A stretch of 64,000 bases of DNA from Chelativorans sp. AA-79 (GTDB taxonomy: Bacteria; Pseudomonadota; Alphaproteobacteria; Rhizobiales; Rhizobiaceae): positions 1-64,000 of the forward strand of contig NZ_CP120362.1 of the NCBI RefSeq assembly GCF_029457495.1, in the 5' to 3' direction. Within the stretch, counting starts at the first letter, position 1. Each line of letters opens with the position of its first letter. The notes beneath the pieces were generated by a model. The model was not told where the DNA came from and made no database searches. It saw only the letters and a list, made by a program, of their open reading frames with translations. Made by a program: the position numbers and the translations under genes. This document shows positions 16,759 through 25,101 of the stretch, in pieces.

Positions 16759-17754
16759 CTAACGGACTTCGTAGGTTACTCTGAAACCCACATTGCTGGC
16801 CGCGCTGTCGGGCGAGAGTGCCATACGGGCGGCGATCCGATAGCGATAGCAGTAACTCGCATGGCAAAGGAAAGAGCCGCCTTTCAGAACCTTTTCCGAA
16901 CGGGCAAGTGCCTGCGCATTGCGTTCCTTGGCGCGCCTGGATATTGAACGCAGCCGGAAAGCATCTTTCGTCCATTCCCAGACATTGCCGCACATGTTGT
17001 AGAATCCCAAGTCATTGGGCTCAAAACTCCTGACTGGCGCGGTGCGCTCATAGCCATCACAGACCGTATTCTCTTCAGGAAATCGGCCCTGCCAGATATT
17101 ACAAAAAATGGTCGTGTCATCCGGCTCCTTGTCTCCCCAGGGGAAGCGCCGGCGCAGGCTCCCACCTCGCGCCGCATGTTCCCATTCAGCTTCGCTCGGC
17201 AAGCGCCCGCCAACCCAGGTGGCAAAAGCAATGGCGTCGTTCCATGAGACTTGTGTCACTGGATGATCCTGGCGTTCGTCGACGCAACTTCCCGGTCCTT
17301 CAGGTTGTCGCCAGCAAGCACCGTCCACCCGATGCCACCATGGCAGTTCTGCTCCGGCAGCCCGGGCCGCCTTGAGATGATCGGCGTCGCCAAAAAACAC
17401 AGCCGACCAACCGAAACGCTCGGCCTCTGTGACATAGCCGGTCGCCTCGATGAATTCAGCAAACCGTCTCACGGTTACCGTTTCGGCCTCCAGTGCGAAA
17501 TCGGTAAGTACTACGGCACGCTCGGGCCCTTCCCCATCCTCAGGTATTTTCGGTGCATTCGTCCCGACAAAACTCCTGCCACCGCAAACGCGGATTACGT
17601 TTGCGGGTCGCCCGGGGGGAAACGAGGAAGTACCACCTTTCTGCTCTGCCGACGTGGCATTTACATGCCGCTGCGGCAGAGCACAGCAGTTGCGCTTCGT
17701 GTCCGTTGCGTACGCTCGGACAGTTTCCTTCCTGTGGCTGATTGGAATGTTCAT
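16759..17754 (-). CDS. formylglycine-generating enzyme (sulfatase-modifying factor)
   Basis: Converts the active-site cysteine of type I sulfatases to C-alpha-formylglycine, using copper and oxygen. The 331-aa protein has the whole FGE-sulfatase domain: opening VCGGRSFVGTNAP at about 57, HPVTQVSWNDAIAFATWVGG at 164, LPSEAEWEHAARGG at 185, NMCGNVWEWT at 253 and the catalytic stretch LCHASYCYRYR with Cys297 and Cys302, matching the redox pair of human SUMF1. It is therefore a true maturase and not one of the many FGE-like proteins that lack these cysteines. It stands alone but within 1.5 kb of sulfatase module 2, and presumably serves all three sulfatases in the window. The exact start is uncertain; the first 45 residues are not conserved family sequence. 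Confidence 0.92.
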   Translation of the reverse strand: MNIPISHRKETVRAYATDTKRNCCALPQRHVNATSAEQKGGTSSFPPGRPANVIRVCGGRSFVGTNAPKIPEDGEGPERAVVLTDFALEAETVTVRRFAEFIEATGYVTEAERFGWSAVFFGDADHLKAARAAGAELPWWHRVDGACWRQPEGPGSCVDERQDHPVTQVSWNDAIAFATWVGGRLPSEAEWEHAARGGSLRRRFPWGDKEPDDTTIFCNIWQGRFPEENTVCDGYERTAPVRSFEPNDLGFYNMCGNVWEWTKDAFRLRSISRRAKERNAQALARSEKVLKGGSFLCHASYCYRYRIAARMALSPDSAASNVGFRVTYEVR

Positions 17755-18273
17755 GAGCTACTCATTCGATCGATACGTAGATCAACGCCTTTCGATAGCT
17801 GACCGGGAATCGGAAGAGCTTAGCTCAGCCAAGTGGCTAGGCAAAGGTCGATCATTGCTTCCGAGGGCACCATCTTGCGGCAGCTGAAAAGGGATGCCGC
17901 GGGTTCGCGCTACCCGTTCGAAGTCGAGTGTAAATCGTGGACCGTAAGGCTTGCTGACTGACCTTTCAGTCACTATAGTTCCCCCATGGCTCAAAAACGG
18001 CGCTTGTAGCGACTGGAGAGGTGTTTATGCACCCTTGGCCATCACGGCGGCGCTTCACATGCACCCCACCAAGGGTGAAGCGGCTTCTGTCGAGTGATCA
18101 TTTTTCGGTCCACGGCACGCTGATCGAGGCGTGGGCGCTCGATGAAGAGCGTCAAGCCCAAAGACGGTTCGGGTGGCCGCACAAGCGACAACCTCGCTAA
18201 CGGCGAATGAACCACACCAAGTGAGGAAGAACCTCAAAACCTGGAACTCTAAAATTAATTGTCTCTAAGACTT
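17755..18273. other. intergenic region between the maturase and the module 2 regulator
   Basis: No convincing gene over about 520 bp. Near 18002-18042 the segment CGCTTGTAGCGACTGGAGAG, with following GTTTATGCACCCTTGGCC, is a diverged copy of one at 14999-15038. This suggests both mark the ends of a lost or duplicated element. Confidence 0.4.
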
Positions 18274-19188
18274 TTAAGCGAAGCCCAACTGGGCGACATC
18301 CTGCTTCAGCATCTCGAGTATGGCTTTCACCGGTTCGAGCGAGCGCATGGAACTGCGGTAGGTCACGCCGCTTCTGATCGTCCAGTCGTATGTGCTGACA
18401 TAGAGCGGGCACACCTCCGGATTAATGTTCGGATGCACCAAGGGACGCGGGAGACTGGTAAGAAAACCGTCCTTACGCACGAGTTCAATAGCCAGATTCA
18501 GGGATTGGGTGGAGACGGTCGACTGCGGCGGCGCCAGCCCCGCCGACCGGAAGAGCCGGCCGATCCGCTCTATCGCGATGCTGTCGTAACTCAACATGAC
18601 CCAGGGATGTTTGGCTAGATCATCAACCGCGACCTCGTCCCGCGCGCTTAGGTCGCTGTCCCTCGACGCGACGATGCAGTTCGACTGGTTGTAGAGGAAA
18701 ACCTCTTGCAGGCCTTCTCCGGGGTATTCTTCATACGACCCCAAACCGCCGGCATAGAGGCTGATTTCGCCCGCCTGCAGCGCCGGAATGAGCAGCGCGC
18801 CGACGCCCGTGCGAACGGACACGCGCAGGTTGGGATAATCGCGCGCGAGCCGGGCCAGGACACGCCGCATGAAGACGGCCTGGTAGGTTGGTCCCATCCC
18901 GATGCGCAGTTCCCCGCGCGCGCCATCGCGAGTCGCGCTGAGTTCGATCAGTGAACTGTCCCACTCGGATTGGATCTCCCGTGCCCGCCGGTAGAACGCC
19001 TCTCCCATCGGCGTCAGGACCACGCCCCTGGCCGAGCGATCGAAGAGCGCCGTCTGCAGATGCTCCTCAAGCAACCGAAGCGACTTGGAGAGGGCAGGCT
19101 GACTAATGTGCAGACTGCGAGCGGCACCTTGGACGCTGCCGACCTCGGCAACCGCAAGGAAGTGTTTGAGGCGCCAAATCTGATCCAT
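18274..19188 (-). CDS. LysR-type transcriptional regulator (module 2)
   Basis: A 304-aa LysR regulator with an N-terminal winged HTH (RLKHFLAVAEVGSVQGAARS, then ISQPALSKSLRLLEE) and an effector-binding domain. It diverges from the module 2 sulfatase over 82 bp, so it most likely governs the sulfatase-ABC transporter operon. The N-terminal half follows the family closely and the length is usual. The inducer is unknown but is likely the transported compound or its desulfated product. Confidence 0.92.
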   Translation of the reverse strand: MDQIWRLKHFLAVAEVGSVQGAARSLHISQPALSKSLRLLEEHLQTALFDRSARGVVLTPMGEAFYRRAREIQSEWDSSLIELSATRDGARGELRIGMGPTYQAVFMRRVLARLARDYPNLRVSVRTGVGALLIPALQAGEISLYAGGLGSYEEYPGEGLQEVFLYNQSNCIVASRDSDLSARDEVAVDDLAKHPWVMLSYDSIAIERIGRLFRSAGLAPPQSTVSTQSLNLAIELVRKDGFLTSLPRPLVHPNINPEVCPLYVSTYDWTIRSGVTYRSSMRSLEPVKAILEMLKQDVAQLGFA

Positions 19189-19270
19189 AGATCCAAGTTA
19201 TATCGAATATCTCCGTAAGAATTACCCGCCATCCGCCCGATTGTCTAGGATGATCGTACAGGAGGTGTTC
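19189..19270. promoter_or_regulatory. divergent regulator/sulfatase promoter region (module 2)
   Basis: The 82-bp gap between lysR and the sulfatase must hold both promoters. It contains the small symmetric element ATATCGAATAT near 19200-19210, a plausible part of a LysR-type site, and the strong ribosome-binding site GGAGG 5 bases before the sulfatase ATG at 19271. Confidence 0.4.
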
Positions 19271-20815
19271 ATGCGCGCAGTCTTCGTGCTTTTCGATTCA
19301 CTGAACCGCACCGCGCTCGGGTGCTATGATGGAAAGCAGATAGCCACGCCGAATTTCGACCGTTTTGCGCGGCGTGCGGTTACATTCGACAAGCATTATG
19401 TCGGATCGCTGCCCTGCATGCCGGCCAGGCGCGACATCCACACCGGCCGCCTGAACTTCATGCACCGGTCGTGGGGGCCGTTGGAGCCGTTCGACAATTC
19501 GATGCCGGAGATACTGAAGTCGGCCGGTGTTTATACCCATCTCATCTCCGACCACTTCCATTATTTCGAGGATGGCGGCGCGACCTATCACAGCCGCTAC
19601 AGCACCTGGGAATTTGTTCGCGGGCAGGAATACGATCCCTGGATTGCACTGGTGGAACCGCCGATCGAGCGCTTCAAAGAGATGTATTCTGACCGGCACT
19701 ACAACGTCCCGACCGAACCGAAGCGTCGGCAGCATCAGATCAACCGGGAAAAGATCAGGTTGGAGGAGGAGTATCCAGGACCTCAGTGCTTCCAGCGGGC
19801 GTTCAGATTCCTCGACGACAACCGGGGCGCCGACAACTGGATGCTTCATCTGGAGTGCTTCGATCCGCACGAGCCGTTTCATGCGCCGGACAGGTACAAG
19901 GACGCCTACCGGACATCCTACAACGGGCCGATCCTCGACTGGCCGAAATACGCGCCAGTTCGCGAGAGTGAACTGGAGATTGCCGAGATCCGTGCCAACT
20001 ATGCCGCCTTGGTGGCGATGTGCGATGCGTATTTCGGCAAGCTTCTGGACTACTTCGACGGGCATGACCTGTGGTCGGACACCTGCCTGATCCTGACCAC
20101 CGACCACGGTTTCCTGCTCAGCGAGCACGATTGGTGGGGCAAGAACCTGACACCCTACTACGAGGAGATTTCGCATCTCCCGCTGATCGTCCATCACCCG
20201 CACTTCGCCAGTCGGGCGGGCACTCGGGTCGGCGAGCTCACGCAGACAACGGACTTGATGCCGACAATGCTCGACATCTTCGGCAAGCCGTGCCCGCCGG
20301 AAGTGACTGGCCGTTCATTGTTGCCAATCTTGGATGGAGGGCAGGGGCCGGAAGCGGTCATTTTCGGCATGTTCGGCGGGCCGATCGGCGCAACGGATGG
20401 CGAATACAGCTATTTCCGTTATCCCCAGGACCTGTTCGACGAGCAGTTGGGCGAGTACACGCTGATGCCGACCCACATGACCGGCTTCTTCAATCACAAC
20501 GAGCTCAGGACGGCCTCGCTTGCCGGACCGTTCGATTTTACCAAGGGGCAGAAGCTGCTTCGCTACGACGCTCTCAACGAGGCCCGACGCCCCCCGGGAT
20601 TGGACGGAACGAAGTTCGGAGCCTTCGAGTCCGCAACCTATCACAATGCGAGCGACCCCAACCAGTTGAGGCCCATACAGAACCCGGCCGTCGAGGCCCG
20701 GCTCAGGGACGCGATCGTCCGCATCCTTGGAGAGCATGACGCGCCGCCGGAATATTTCGCCTGGATGTCGCTCGATCAGTTCACCTCAACCTCACCAATG
20801 CAAGGGAGGAAATGA
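19271..20815 (+). CDS. type I sulfatase, cytosolic (module 2)
   Basis: A 514-aa formylglycine-dependent sulfatase without a signal peptide. Seen: N-terminal metal segment VFVLFDSLNRTALGCYDG, maturation motif CMPAR with the cysteine at residue 49 (Pro and Arg kept, Ala in place of the usual Ser), FDPHEPFHAP in the middle and LTTDHGFLLSEHDWWGK as the second metal site. The start at 19271 follows GGAGG by 5 bases; an upstream frame extension lacks a good site. It heads the operon: its stop overlaps the reading frame of the binding-protein gene. It differs clearly from the module 1 and 3 sulfatases, and its sugar-type ABC partner and epimerase-like neighbour point to a sulfated sugar or glycoside. 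Confidence 0.88.
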   Translation: MRAVFVLFDSLNRTALGCYDGKQIATPNFDRFARRAVTFDKHYVGSLPCMPARRDIHTGRLNFMHRSWGPLEPFDNSMPEILKSAGVYTHLISDHFHYFEDGGATYHSRYSTWEFVRGQEYDPWIALVEPPIERFKEMYSDRHYNVPTEPKRRQHQINREKIRLEEEYPGPQCFQRAFRFLDDNRGADNWMLHLECFDPHEPFHAPDRYKDAYRTSYNGPILDWPKYAPVRESELEIAEIRANYAALVAMCDAYFGKLLDYFDGHDLWSDTCLILTTDHGFLLSEHDWWGKNLTPYYEEISHLPLIVHHPHFASRAGTRVGELTQTTDLMPTMLDIFGKPCPPEVTGRSLLPILDGGQGPEAVIFGMFGGPIGATDGEYSYFRYPQDLFDEQLGEYTLMPTHMTGFFNHNELRTASLAGPFDFTKGQKLLRYDALNEARRPPGLDGTKFGAFESATYHNASDPNQLRPIQNPAVEARLRDAIVRILGEHDAPPEYFAWMSLDQFTSTSPMQGRK

Positions 20816-20817
20816 CC

Positions 20818-22158
20818 ATGTATGCCGCAACGAGAATCAAGAACCGGCAGCGCGTATGCCGTACTCTGGTGGCCGCGCTTTTGATGTCGGCCGGGGCAGG
20901 TGCTGCCTCGGCCCAGGACCAGCCGACGATTTCAATGGCAATCAACCAGTCGCCCTGGCTAGACTCATTCGTTGCAATGGTCGATCAATACGAGGAGGAA
21001 ACCGGCAACCGGGTGGAACTCGACGTTACGCCGTTCGGCGGGCTACTCGAGAAGATACGCAACTCGGTGCGGGCCTCGCAGGGTTCATACGACATCGTGA
21101 ACGTAAATTCGCTTTGGCTTTCCGAAATTTATTCCGGAGGCTTCCTGGCGCCACTTGGCGAGATCGAGGCGAACTATCAGCTGCCGGAAGGCGTGCTTTC
21201 ATATGGCAACACCACCAACTGGGACGCTTCGGCCGCCACCTTCTCATCTGATGGTGCGCTCATGGGCGTTCCGGTTAACGGCAATGTCCAGGTGCTCTAT
21301 TACAATACCGAGATCTATGAGCAGTTTGGTCTCAAGCCACCGAAGACCTGGGACGACCTTTTCGCAAACGCTAAGGCCATCCAGGAGGGCGGGGAGTATT
21401 ACGGATTCGTGCCGCGGGCGGCGCGCGATTCAATCGTGTACAATTTCACGCCCTATCTGTTCAGCCATGATGCCGCGTTCTTCCGCATCACCGGCCCCGA
21501 CCAGGCGGAGGTCACGCTCAACAGCCCGGAAGGGCTGAAGGCGCTCGAGACATACGTCAAAATCGCGACCGAGGCCGGCCCTCCCGGACCCGGCAACATC
21601 GCGCAAGGTGAACTGATCCAGTTGATGGCGACCGGCAAGGGCGCGCAGGCGATCGCGGTTATTGCCGCCTGGGGACAACTCGAAGACCCCAACGCCTCGC
21701 GCGTCGTCGGCAAAATCAATGCGGCGCTGCTTCCTGCCGGACCGGACGGCATGATTGCGTCGAGCGCGGGCCACTGGGTCGCCGGCATTCCGAAGAATGT
21801 CGCCCCGGAAAAGCAGAAGGCGGCGCTCGCCTTCCTCGACTGGTTTGCCCAGAAGGAACGGCAGGTCGACTATGTCCGCGCCGGCGGCGTCCCGGTCCGC
21901 GGCGACATCACGGGTGCCGATCTCGGCGACGAAGCCGCCTTCCGCTTCATCGAGGCCTATTCCCAGAATGCGCGACATGCGGTGATGGGGCTGCCCTTCG
22001 CCAGCGCCGCCGAAGCGTCCGACGCCATGGCGCTGAGCTTCAACCGTGCGGTCATTGGGGAACTCACGCAAGTGCAGGCGCTAAACCAGGCAGCCGCCGA
22101 TCTGGCAGGCGTTCTGGAGCGGGCCGGCTTCACGGTCTCGAAGCTGCCGGACCTGTGA
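20818..22158 (+). CDS. ABC transporter sugar-type solute-binding protein (module 2)
   Basis: Periplasmic receptor of 446 aa for a CUT1-type (carbohydrate uptake) ABC importer. It has a signal peptide (LVAALLMSAGAGAASAQ) and then the class-1 extracellular binding-protein fold, with typical MAINQSPWLDSF and VLYYNTEIYEQFGLKPPKTW segments. I choose the ATG at 20818, with GGAGG 8 bases upstream; another ATG at 20812 overlaps the sulfatase stop. A GC-rich hairpin at 22167-22188 follows the gene, as is common after binding-protein genes that need more product than the membrane subunits. The ligand is probably the sulfatase substrate. Confidence 0.9.
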   Translation: MYAATRIKNRQRVCRTLVAALLMSAGAGAASAQDQPTISMAINQSPWLDSFVAMVDQYEEETGNRVELDVTPFGGLLEKIRNSVRASQGSYDIVNVNSLWLSEIYSGGFLAPLGEIEANYQLPEGVLSYGNTTNWDASAATFSSDGALMGVPVNGNVQVLYYNTEIYEQFGLKPPKTWDDLFANAKAIQEGGEYYGFVPRAARDSIVYNFTPYLFSHDAAFFRITGPDQAEVTLNSPEGLKALETYVKIATEAGPPGPGNIAQGELIQLMATGKGAQAIAVIAAWGQLEDPNASRVVGKINAALLPAGPDGMIASSAGHWVAGIPKNVAPEKQKAALAFLDWFAQKERQVDYVRAGGVPVRGDITGADLGDEAAFRFIEAYSQNARHAVMGLPFASAAEASDAMALSFNRAVIGELTQVQALNQAAADLAGVLERAGFTVSKLPDL

Positions 22159-22166
22159 TCGCACAA

Positions 22167-22188
22167 GGCGCCGGCCTCTGCCGGCGCC
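22167..22188 (+). terminator. hairpin between binding-protein and permease genes
   Basis: GGCGCCGGC pairs perfectly with GCCGGCGCC around the loop CTCT, a 9-bp stem placed 8 bases after the binding-protein stop and 25 bases before the first permease gene. There is no T tract. It is better read as a partial terminator or mRNA-stabilising stem that raises binding-protein levels. Confidence 0.6.
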
Positions 22189-22213
22189 ACTCTCGGATCG
22201 GACTGGACAAACG

Positions 22214-23134
22214 ATGGCCCCTGCAGGACTCGACGAGAAGGCCCGGCGTAACCGGCGATGGGTGGTCGTTTCCCTCTTGCCTGTCGCCGCGTTCTTCATC
22301 GTGCTCACGGCGTTCCCTGTCGTCAATCTGCTCGGCCTGAGCTTTTTTCACGTCGAATGGCAAGACGGCGCGGCGCGATTCGATTTCGTAGGCATGGAGA
22401 ACTTCCGACGGCTATTTTCGCAGGAGACTGTCTTCTGGGCCGGCGTGCGAAACAATATCGTTTTCGCGGTCGTAGCAGTCAGCGGCCAGATGATCCTCGG
22501 CTTTTCGATGGCTCTGGCGGTGAAAACCGCCGGTTCCTATGGCCGCGCATTGCTGACGGGCATCTTCCTCCTGCCGATCGTGGTGCCGCCGATCGTGATC
22601 GGAACGATGTGGCGGCTGATCATGGGTCGCGAGTTCGGACTGGCGAACACGCTGCTGGGTTTCTTTGGCCTCGGCCCGGTGGACTGGCTGGGCGATCCGG
22701 ACCTTGCGCTGGCATCGGTCATTTTCGTCGATATCTGGCACTGGACGCCTTTCGTCTTCCTGCTGATGCTGGCCGGTCTCGAATCCCTCGACGGGGAGGT
22801 GCTGGAAGCGGCGCGCATCGACACCGTGAGCCGCTGGCAGCAGATCCGCCATGTCATTATGCCGATGATGCTGCCGACCATCGCCATCACGCTGCTCTTT
22901 CGCGTCATCCTCTCGTTCAAAGTCTTCGACGAGGTCTACCTCCTGACGTCCGGGGGCCCCGGAACCGCGACGGAAGTCGTGAACTTCTCGATATACAGAA
23001 CATTCTTCCGGCAGGACCAGGTCGGCTACGGTGCCGCGATGTCGGTCGTGACGCTGTTTTCCATCAGCCTCATCATTATTCTCGCCCGCGCCTTCGTGCA
23101 GCGGCGGGCGTCGAGACGGGAGGCCGCGACATGA
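22214..23134 (+). CDS. ABC transporter permease, MalF/UgpA-like (module 2)
   Basis: First inner-membrane subunit (306 aa) of the CUT1-type importer. Six hydrophobic helices are visible and the cytoplasmic EAA loop that contacts the ATPase reads EAARIDTVSRWQQIRHVIMP near residue 196. Its stop overlaps the ATG of the second permease (ATGA), indicating coupled translation. It should form a heterodimer with the next gene product. Confidence 0.92.
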   Translation: MAPAGLDEKARRNRRWVVVSLLPVAAFFIVLTAFPVVNLLGLSFFHVEWQDGAARFDFVGMENFRRLFSQETVFWAGVRNNIVFAVVAVSGQMILGFSMALAVKTAGSYGRALLTGIFLLPIVVPPIVIGTMWRLIMGREFGLANTLLGFFGLGPVDWLGDPDLALASVIFVDIWHWTPFVFLLMLAGLESLDGEVLEAARIDTVSRWQQIRHVIMPMMLPTIAITLLFRVILSFKVFDEVYLLTSGGPGTATEVVNFSIYRTFFRQDQVGYGAAMSVVTLFSISLIIILARAFVQRRASRREAAT

Positions 23135-23958
23135 ACCGGAGCCGTGTCGGAGGTCTGCTCGCCAATTCGGTCGTCTGGGGCTATGCCCTGATGATACTGG
23201 GGCCGACATTGTGGGTGCTTTCCAACGCTTTCAAGTTCAAGATCGACATCATTACGGGCGCCACCCTGTCGCCTTTTACCTGGATGAACTTCCAGGAACT
23301 GCTTTTCTCCCGCCAGTCGGATTTCCTGGCGAATCTGTTCAACAGCGCGCTGATCGGCGTCGTGTCGACAGCCATTGTGATCATCGCCGCCACGATGGCG
23401 GCGTTTACCCTTGCCTACCTGGAGGTGAAACCGTGGGTCCGTTGGGCGATACTTGGGTGGGCGCTTCTGTTCCACATGCTGCCGACGCTGACCTTTGTCG
23501 GATCGTGGTACCTGATGTACTCTTCGATAGGGCTGCACGGCACCTATTTCGCTGTCATCATGACGCATGCCGTGCACAACCTACCGATGGCGCTGTTCCT
23601 CATGGTCAGCTTTGTCGGCGCGTTGCCGCGCGAGCTCATCCAGGCAGCGCGGATGGACGGCTGTACCTATGCCCAGGTGTTCTGGCGCATCGTCTTTCCG
23701 CTCGTGCGCGGCGGCATGATCGCGGCTACCGCGCTCACCTTCATCTTCTCATGGAGCGACTTCGCCATCTCGCTCACTTTGACGTCGCGCGACACGATGA
23801 CTGTTCCGGTGGCGATTGCCACCTTCGCCCAGGAATACGACATACGCTACGGCGAGATGGCGGCCGGAACGCTTTTGTCGATCATGCCCGCGCTGCTTCT
23901 CATATTGGTCGGGCAGAACTTCATCGTGCGCGGCCTGCTTGCGGGAGCGGTGAAATGA
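23131..23958 (+). CDS. ABC transporter permease, MalG/UgpE-like (module 2)
   Basis: Second inner-membrane subunit (275 aa) of the importer. Six helices and the EAA loop QAARMDGCTYAQVFWRIVFP around residue 171 are present. The ATG at 23131 overlaps the previous stop by 4 bases. The same frame stays open further upstream, but that stretch lies inside the first permease gene and is not meaningful. Its own stop overlaps the ATG of a tiny frame leading to the ATPase gene. Confidence 0.92.
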   Translation: MNRSRVGGLLANSVVWGYALMILGPTLWVLSNAFKFKIDIITGATLSPFTWMNFQELLFSRQSDFLANLFNSALIGVVSTAIVIIAATMAAFTLAYLEVKPWVRWAILGWALLFHMLPTLTFVGSWYLMYSSIGLHGTYFAVIMTHAVHNLPMALFLMVSFVGALPRELIQAARMDGCTYAQVFWRIVFPLVRGGMIAATALTFIFSWSDFAISLTLTSRDTMTVPVAIATFAQEYDIRYGEMAAGTLLSIMPALLLILVGQNFIVRGLLAGAVK

Positions 23959-24008
23959 GCAATATGAAACTGGCGCCCTTGCGCCGCGACGGGGATGTCG
24001 ATGTCTAA
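23955..24008 (+). CDS. 17-codon open frame bridging permease and ATPase genes
   Basis: An ATG at 23955 overlaps the permease stop (ATGA) and opens a frame of 17 residues starting MSNMKLAPLRRDG and ending at TAA 24006-24008, which overlaps the first codons of the ATPase gene. It may act only as a coupling device that carries ribosomes across the gap, or it may be chance. No product function is proposed. Confidence 0.3.
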   Translation: MSNMKLAPLRRDGDVDV

Positions 24009-25101
24009 CGTTTCGCTGAGAGGCCTGAAAAAGTCCTACGGGAGCGTCGAGGTCATCCCGTCGCTCGACCTCGATATTCGCTCGGGCGAGTTTGTCGTGC
24101 TGGTCGGTCCCTCGGGCAGCGGCAAATCCACGCTGCTGAGGATGATCGCGGGACTGGAAAGCATCGGTGCCGGCACCGTCAGCGTAGAGGGGGAGGACGT
24201 CACGCAACGCGATCCGGGCGACCGCGACATGGCGATGGTGTTCCAATCCTACGCGCTTTACCCGCATATGACGGTCGCGGAGAACATGACATTTGCGCTG
24301 CGCATGCGCGGCATGGACAAGACCACGATCGGCGAGCGGCTGACCGAGTCGGTGCGAATGCTGTCCCTAGAGGGGCTTGAGCACCGCAAGCCCGGACAAC
24401 TGTCCGGCGGACAGAGGCAGCGCGTGGCGATGGGCCGGGCAATCGTGCGTCAGCCGCGGGTATTCCTCTTCGACGAGCCGCTCTCCAACCTGGATGCGAA
24501 ACTGCGCGCCAGAACCCGTATCGAACTGCGTGAGCTGCACGAAAAGTTGGGCGCGACCTCCATCTTCGTCACGCATGATCAGATCGAGGCCATGACGATG
24601 GCCGACCGCATCGTGCTGCTTGAGAAGGGGCGTATCCAGCAGGTTGGTTCTCCGCGTGAAATATACGAGAGGCCGCGCAACACCTTCGTCGCCAGCTTCA
24701 TCGGCTCTCCCGAGATCAACATGATGGAAGGAAAGCTGTGGTTCGACAACGGCACGGCCTGGTTCGAACAGCTCGTTCTTAGGTCGCGCGGGTCGGAGTC
24801 CGCCTCGCTTGCGGGCGTGGCCGCCGGTGGCTATACGCTTGGCATCCGTCCCGAGGGTTTCGATATAGCGCGCGAACCACTGGAGGGCAGCGTGCCGATG
24901 GTGGTGGGAGCGGTCGAATACACCGGTTCCGATACCTATGCATTCGGGAAAAGCCCAATGGGCGATCTAACGGTCAAGATTGCGGCCGACTTTCAGGCTG
25001 TAGCCGAGACGCTTCACACGGGAGAGACACTTCATGTCAAAGCTCTGGCCGACGGCTGGCACCTGTTCGATTCTTCGGGCGAGCGCGTCACCGGCGGTTG
25101 A
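24001..25101 (+). CDS. ABC transporter ATP-binding protein, MalK/UgpC-like (module 2)
   Basis: The ATPase (366 aa) that drives the importer. Seen: Walker A GPSGSGKST at about 36, Q-loop VFQSYALYP, ABC signature LSGGQRQRVAMGRA at about 133, Walker B RVFLFDEPLSNLD, switch histidine FVTHDQIEA, and a C-terminal MalK-type regulatory OB-fold region from about 240 (GIRPEGFDI, TVKIAADF). The preferred ATG at 24001 has GGGG 6 bases upstream; an ATG two codons earlier (23995) is possible. It ends directly against the DUF4432 gene. Confidence 0.93.
   Translation: MSNVSLRGLKKSYGSVEVIPSLDLDIRSGEFVVLVGPSGSGKSTLLRMIAGLESIGAGTVSVEGEDVTQRDPGDRDMAMVFQSYALYPHMTVAENMTFALRMRGMDKTTIGERLTESVRMLSLEGLEHRKPGQLSGGQRQRVAMGRAIVRQPRVFLFDEPLSNLDAKLRARTRIELRELHEKLGATSIFVTHDQIEAMTMADRIVLLEKGRIQQVGSPREIYERPRNTFVASFIGSPEINMMEGKLWFDNGTAWFEQLVLRSRGSESASLAGVAAGGYTLGIRPEGFDIAREPLEGSVPMVVGAVEYTGSDTYAFGKSPMGDLTVKIAADFQAVAETLHTGETLHVKALADGWHLFDSSGERVTGG

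Noticed and set aside
16325..16762. Intact HlyD gene
   Set aside because: Only the central part is HlyD-like; the end of the frame is IS66 end sequence and the start is missing.
22258..23130. Upstream extension of the second permease frame
   Set aside because: It runs through the first permease gene in the wrong frame; ATG 23131 with an ATGA overlap is the natural start.
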